Source: Atherix ibis
Taxonomy: Eukaryota > Arthropoda > Insecta > Diptera > Athericidae
Direction of reading: 5' to 3'
NCBI GenBank assembly: GCA_958298945.1
Contig: OY282609.1
Span: 37,731,212 to 37,795,211 of the forward strand
Length of the DNA stretch: 64,000 nucleotides
Shown piece by piece: positions 59,501-64,000 of this stretch. The position numbers and the translations under genes are program-made. Numbering within the stretch: the first letter of the stretch is position 1; each line of letters starts with the position of its first letter. The notes below the pieces were generated by a model. The model did no database searches and had not been told where the DNA came from. It was given only the letters and a program-made list of their open reading frames with translations.

Positions 59501-62500
59501 GAGATAGGTCAGATGGAATCCAGATACATTATTTGTAAAAATGGAAGTAGTTTCATTATTAAGGCACAGTTCTGCAGTCGTAAGTTAAGCAATATCGAAT
59601 CACAAATAACTGCTTTGATAATCATTTAATTGATAACAGTAACCCAAAAATTTTCTACTTTGTCCCAGTGAAGTATCAATTCAAAGTGATAATACTCTAC
59701 ATCACTTTGAATGCAGAATTTTGTTAATTATAGGAATCTGCATACACTTTATGCACAGAATTTCAGAACACATTTCATAAAGATTTCCGTTTTCGCATAT
59801 TGTTCTTAATAGAATTTTTTCTAGATAATATGTTATTCAATTAATAGAAAACTTTAAGAGCCTTGACATTACGAGTATTATCGTCAAATAAACATTTACT
59901 TTAATGAAAGTCGTTAGTTACAATAATATGTATGTCCAAACTTTACCATATAGCCTCTTATACAATTATCTCGTAAATATCACACAGAAAACAGTATTTG
60001 AAAACAAAAACATTATTATAAGATCCCTGATTTCGAAAATAAAATTTAAATACAATACAATTTAAGTAAGAAATTTAATCACTATTTGGAAATTCAAATG
60101 TGAATAGGGAAAAAAATGTATCGCCAAAACTTTTTAGTAACATTTATTTACCACAATTTAAGTATTTCAGAAAATAATTAGAATTTATACTAAAAATAAC
60201 ATTAACAAATAAAATAAGCATGTTTTACTTTTTAAAAAAGTTTAAAGTTACTTCTATCTCAAATTATCAGTACCAGTTTCAATTAATTAAATCTATTTAT
60301 TTAAATTATACAATGAATTAAATCGATTATTAAGAATTTCCTTTTTTTTAAATAAATCAAATTGAAATTTGAAAGTGTTGTTTTTAAGTTTATATCACAA
60401 CAAGTATAAGAATATTATGCATAAAATCCCATCAATAATAGCGTTACTTCATAACCGACAACAGCGTTTATTTATAAAATTGGAAGGGTCTTTAGAAGAG
60501 TTGAAAAGCTAAAATTATCGATTCAACTGTGAATATAATACCATTTTATATTCGTAAAGTCCTACATAAATCGACATATTCCAGTCTGTTATAAGTTGAT
60601 GAAATCTATTTTCTTCGTTTGTATGGTCATGTCTGTATGGAAATATTAATGTACGCACACTCATGGCATACTAAGAATTTCCATGTTAACTTTGGCTGTA
60701 AACATATATGGATGTATATAAACGGATATGATTTTCATGAGCAGTTATGTAGATAACATAAGTGTATGGTCGGTTTCCATGAACATTAATTACCTTGTAT
60801 TTCCACGCATGCAAGTACATAACCAAGTCCTGTGGTTTCGGATCCCGATATCGCACCTTACATTCATAACAATGTTTGTCTGTGGTCATTTTGTCAGAAT
60901 TAAATGCTAGATCAGGCGATTCGTGACCAGTCTGTGTCGCCACAGTCACCTATAAGAAGGAAGCAAACCGTATTATTTATATTTATTTAGTTTATATGGA
61001 AAATTATGTTAAAACTGGTGTTTAATCGTAATAGCAACGAAGAGAAGCAAACGTATATTCATTAAAAATATAAATTTTATATTTCCGATTAGTCTCAATT
61101 ACAAACACTTTTTATAATACATATTAACAAAACTTACTTTCACTTTGGTTGACTGCACGGCTAATGGAGTTGCCATTGTCGTCGTTGCTACTATTGTTGT
61201 AGCTACATTTGAGGACGATGTTGACGATGATGTTGGTGCTGTACTATTATTGGCAATATTAGTGTTGGTACCCTGATTATTCCCTAATGATGTAATATTC
61301 TCACTAGGACTTTCGCTGCCTAATGAAATTGGTCGTGGACTTTCCGAGCAGGGTGACGCCTCTCTAGATACACTTTCTGAGTCGTCATCACTTAAAACAT
61401 GTCCTTTTAATAAAATTTTTACCCGATTAATATATTTATAGATATACAATTTTGTTTTTATAGAAAATCAATTGGTATTACCTTAATTGACTATGTGATT
61501 ATAAGCAAGTGAATAAATTATTTTTTAAGTCTAATATTATTTGCAAACGAGTTTTTTAATGAACAAATAATTAAAATACAATAGAACTAGAATTTTAAAC
61601 TGTATGTATATTAATAATTCTCAAAAACGAATTTAAGTTCGCATATTATTTATTTAAAGCAATAAAAAATATACGAAGAAAAATAGTGGTAGCTAACAAA
61701 TCTTTCATTATGTATGGTATATTGAAGGATTATTTATAATAACAGAATTAAATTCATTAATTTAGATTGGATTTCTTTTGCTTTTTTTAAAATAAACAAT
61801 TATAAAGTTGTTGACAGTTTATTTAACTATTGTAATAATTTGTAGAGACATTTATTTGCTACTGATACTTCAAATTGCAAACTATAAGAAAGTATATTAT
61901 TCAAATGTTATAAAATCTGACTTATTTCGGTTAAACAATGCAAATGCATCACTATTATACTATTATCACAAAGTATTTTTATTTCGTAAAAATTGTTTTT
62001 ATTCATACTAGTTGAATATATACGAAAATATCTGTGTAACACATTTTATTTTGTCAACATTTTATCAAAATGAATCTATATTTAAAATGTACGTTTTCTT
62101 TATAAGAACATAACAACCAATAGGAATAAAGAGTATAATCCAGAAATAACTTATTCATTTCTCTAAAACTTATTGTTCGTCTACACATTTCTAGGAAAAT
62201 TGTCAAATGCAATATAATAAACAAAAACCTCTAAAAATAGTAAACTTCTGCATAATGTGATACCACCTATACAACGCGGTCTACAAATTCCGAATTTTCG
62301 CAAAAACTGAGACAGTTTCAAAATAATCTATTACAAAACGTCTACGAATGTATAGTTTTTTTTTTGTATTATTTATAACGTAGTTTCTTGTTTTTATAAT
62401 TTTAAATCAATAATTTTAATGCTTTTCAAACTTATATGAAATATTGAATTTAAATTTAAATCTTTGTAAATAAAAACCCCACTATTTCTTTGTGATGTAT

Positions 62501-63522
62501 ATCAAGTACAATGCAGTTTGTTCAACACGGTATCTCTTTCAAATCTAACATTCTTGTTATACGCGGACTGTCTGTATTTTAGTTGGAAATGCATATGTGT
62601 GCAATAACAAACAAAAAAAAAATTTATAAAAAATTACAAAAGAAAAGCGATTTCCCAAAAATAAATCAATTTATAAAAATGTTTATAAATGTTAAAGGAT
62701 TAAAATTATTATTCGAGAATTACTTCGTTTAAAAATATTTTGAAAAATACATAAACACGTGTAGTAACAGAAAATAATTAATTCTTTTAACGTTTTCGTA
62801 TTTCAGAACATTAACTAGGAAACTATGAGAATATTAAATGAATCAATGTTAAATTATGAACCAGACAACATAATTATTTATGACATCTAATCAAAAAAAA
62901 AATCACGGTATATAAAAATTTTAGTTTATCATCCTGCCCAGATAATATATTGTTTAAATTAACAATTAACATTAATGATTAAATAATATCTGTTCAATAT
63001 TTTATCCTGTAGCATCGAGAAATATATTCAAAAAACGTTTTACTATTTGTATGGAAGGAAAAATCAAACTGCAAACGATTAATTTATGTTGAAGTATTCA
63101 AAAATACAAAACAGTTTTGGATAAGTTTTTCAATAAAAGATTGAATAAAATTAATGGTAGACTGACATCGAACAAATTATAACAAATGTTCAAGTTGATA
63201 TAATTCTGTTCTCGAATTGTCTGAATACCAATATTAGATTACATCAGTTTGATATGACAACAAATCAAATTTATCTTCAAGAAATAATTACCTTTTCCAC
63301 AAAGTCCTCCAGCCAAGCTGTCTGAGTCAGAATCACCCTTCATGGGTTTAAAGAGTGAAAGCTCAGAGTCACCATCGATTCCCAGCCAGTTTTCGGCGTT
63401 GTGAATGTTGATGAGATCACGAACTAGTTGCTCATCTGTCTTTCCACCAATATCACCACCGCGTCCTTTATTTGGTCCAAAAACTTCATGATTATAGAGT
63501 GGATCATTTACAACTGGATATC
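53518..63522 (-). CDS. RPUSD2: RluA-family RNA pseudouridine synthase (RPUSD2-like), last four coding exons
   Basis: This is the 3' part of a spliced gene. The coding exons on the minus strand are 63522-63292, 61403-61138, 60949-60794 and 53592-53518. All junctions are AG/GT and the frame stays open for 241 codons to TAA (53520-53518). The first visible exon reads (G)YPVVNDPLYNHEVFGPNKGR, the conserved end of the RluA catalytic domain (Y-P-I-x-N-D-P-x-Y-N). A charged Ser-rich linker follows. The third exon has HCYECKVRYRDPKPQDLVMY and LHAWKYK. The last gives GPGWEYETELPDWARVDW and an acidic end. The ECK...DPxPxDLVMYLHA...YKGP...EY...WA..DW order is that of animal RPUSD2 and of fly RluA-1/RluA-2. 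The family converts uridine to pseudouridine in RNA. The catalytic Asp and the S4/RluA core are upstream, outside the window. Which fly paralogue it is cannot be decided here. Confidence 0.9.
53947..53962. repeat. (AT)8 microsatellite
   Basis: Eight uninterrupted AT units within the intron. Confidence 0.85.
55777..55989 (+). mobile_element. Short tRNA-derived SINE, copy 2, with perfect TSD
   Basis: The element occupies about 55789-55977. The 12 bp duplications AAAAATATCCAA lie at 55777-55788 and 55978-55989. The head reads GAGAGTCGTTAG ... ACTGGACTACC ... GGTTTGAATCC (box B 55829-55839). The tail ends GTTGCTTAGAATGTTACTTG, then AAATAATAAAAAAAC. Head and tail align with the minus-strand copy at 11475-11668. 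The internal word GAACTCTAGTGTAGT occurs twice (near 55893 and 55919). It lies in an intron, in the orientation opposite to the host gene. Confidence 0.82.
56924..56961. repeat. 17 bp hairpin with 3 bp loop
   Basis: AAGATTAAGTTTTGAATG (56924-56941) pairs with 56945-56961 with one bulged T. It lies inside the large intron. Confidence 0.75.
60794..60949 (-). CDS. RPUSD2: Exon: Cys-containing C-terminal motif
   Basis: 156 bases (52 codons), phase 0 at both ends. The acceptor is TTCTTATAG and the donor is GTAATT. It encodes VTVATQTGHESPDLAF, then CYECKVRYRDPKPQDLVMYL and HAWKYK. The CxxC and DPKPQDLVMYLHA are the conserved C-terminal signature of RPUSD2-type proteins. Confidence 0.92.
60950..61137 (-). 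other. 188 bp intron of the RPUSD2-like gene
   Basis: Starts GTAAGT and ends TTCTTATAG on the minus strand. The pyrimidine-rich acceptor is preceded by A+T-rich sequence. Nothing else was seen. Confidence 0.85.
61138..61403 (-). CDS. RPUSD2: Exon: Ser/Thr/Asn-rich linker
   Basis: 266 bases. The acceptor is ATTAAAAG and the donor is GTAAGT (61132-61137). It completes the split Gly codon, then reads HVLSDDDSESVSREASPCSE, followed by Ser/Pro, Asn/Thr and Thr/Ala-rich low-complexity sequence ending in STKVKVK-like basic residues (QSTKVK). No domain is present. Phase 0 at the donor would allow alternative joining to later exons. Confidence 0.85.
61404..63291 (-). other. 1.9 kb intron of the RPUSD2-like gene
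   Basis: Starts GTAATTATTT and ends TTTTATTAAAAG on the minus strand. A+T-rich, with no transposon or extra exon recognised. Confidence 0.8.
63292..63522 (-). CDS. RPUSD2: Exon: end of RluA catalytic domain
   Basis: 231 bases. The acceptor is ATTACAG before 63522 and the donor is GTAATT after 63292. It begins with the last two bases of a Gly codon and leaves one base for the next exon. It encodes YPVVNDPLYNHEVFGP, then GGKTDEQLVRDLINIHNAEN and an acidic Ser/Asp end (DSDSDSLAGGL). Confidence 0.92.
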
Positions 63523-64000
63523 CTGTAATTATTTTAAAGCAAATTTTAAATTTAGTAATTATTTGTACTTGATAAAGATATTTTAGTTATCTTAAATAAA
63601 AATATTTCCCTATTTCATCATTATGCTATAGTATGTTAAATGTAAATTAAGGAAAATTATTTTCTTGGTTTATTATTGTTTATTTATTTGGAGAATTTGT
63701 ATTGAACGCGTTGATTCCTTAATTGTTTGATAACTCATTAATTATTGATTGATATTTTAAGTTGAGACACTGCATACAGTCGATTCGATTAAGAAAGAAT
63801 TCAATTTTTAAGGATACTGAAAAATTATTCATTTAGAAAACATTACTTATAACACATCTCGAAAAAAAAGGTTTACACGAGTCAAATATGTAATTGTTTT
63901 TATCGAAATTTTATTGATTGAATACAGAAACTACATTATACTCGTATAGGTGAATTGACCCTATTTTTATTTTTTAACATTCCTTTTGGAACATCGGTAC
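63523..64000 (-). other. 3' part of an intron running off the window
   Basis: Sequence upstream of the first visible exon. No preceding RluA exon (the T-G-R-x-H-Q-x-R-V-H block) could be read up to base 64000. Confidence 0.7.

Larger units (their letters stand above)
53593..60793 (-). other. 7.2 kb intron of the RPUSD2-like gene
   Basis: A+T-rich intron between the last two coding exons. It holds an (AT)8 run (53947-53962), a short SINE (55789-55977) and a hairpin (56924-56961). A unique-looking patch at 56300-56560 is G+C-richer but was not recognised. No further exon of the gene was identified in it. Confidence 0.8.

Noticed and set aside
60728..60910. Plus-strand open frame opposite the RPUSD2-like exon
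   Set aside because: It is the shadow of the conserved minus-strand exon, whose motifs and splice sites are clear.

Overview
The window looks like nuclear DNA of an insect, most likely a fly (Diptera). It is very A+T-rich and mostly non-coding. One spliced gene lies at the right end, and the rest carries decayed transposons typical of insects: mariner lineages, Jockey-like and other non-LTR retrotransposons, and tRNA-derived SINEs. There are no bacterial operons, no CRISPR array and no rRNA genes. The species cannot be named from the sequence alone.

Right end (53.5-64 kb, minus strand): the last four coding exons of a gene for an RluA-type RNA pseudouridine synthase of the RPUSD2 type (fly RluA-1/RluA-2). 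The frame stays open across all three spliced junctions and ends in TAA. The upstream exons with the catalytic core lie beyond base 64000. The 7.2 kb intron before the last exon holds a short SINE with a perfect 12 bp target-site duplication.

Left and centre (1-53.5 kb): no host gene found. About 3-29 kb and 36-46 kb are transposon debris, and between them are A+T deserts (15-18 kb, 31-36 kb, 39.5-42 kb, 45.7-53 kb). There are at least six mariner-type relics from several lineages (5.4, 6.1-7.4, 9.5-10.0, 18.2-19.1, 36.2-37.1, 37.8-38.2 and 44.0-45.2 kb). Two relics belong to another DDE transposase family (19.1 and 45.5 kb). Jockey-like LINE pieces lie on both strands, one of them inserted in a 60 bp degenerate satellite. 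A minus-strand LINE with a zinc-knuckle ORF1 spans about 22.4-25.4 kb. There are two long SINEs and two short SINEs.

Most notable: (i) two related mariners carry inverted copies of their own 5' end, with breakpoints in the same roughly 15 bp beside the transposase start codon; (ii) a roughly 690 bp SINE has a tRNA-like Pol III head and a body that still encodes the C-terminus of a LINE polyprotein; (iii) there are many short-loop, near-perfect hairpins; (iv) the 8-mer TACTCGTA is dispersed well above chance. All the transposase and reverse transcriptase copies seen here are broken.
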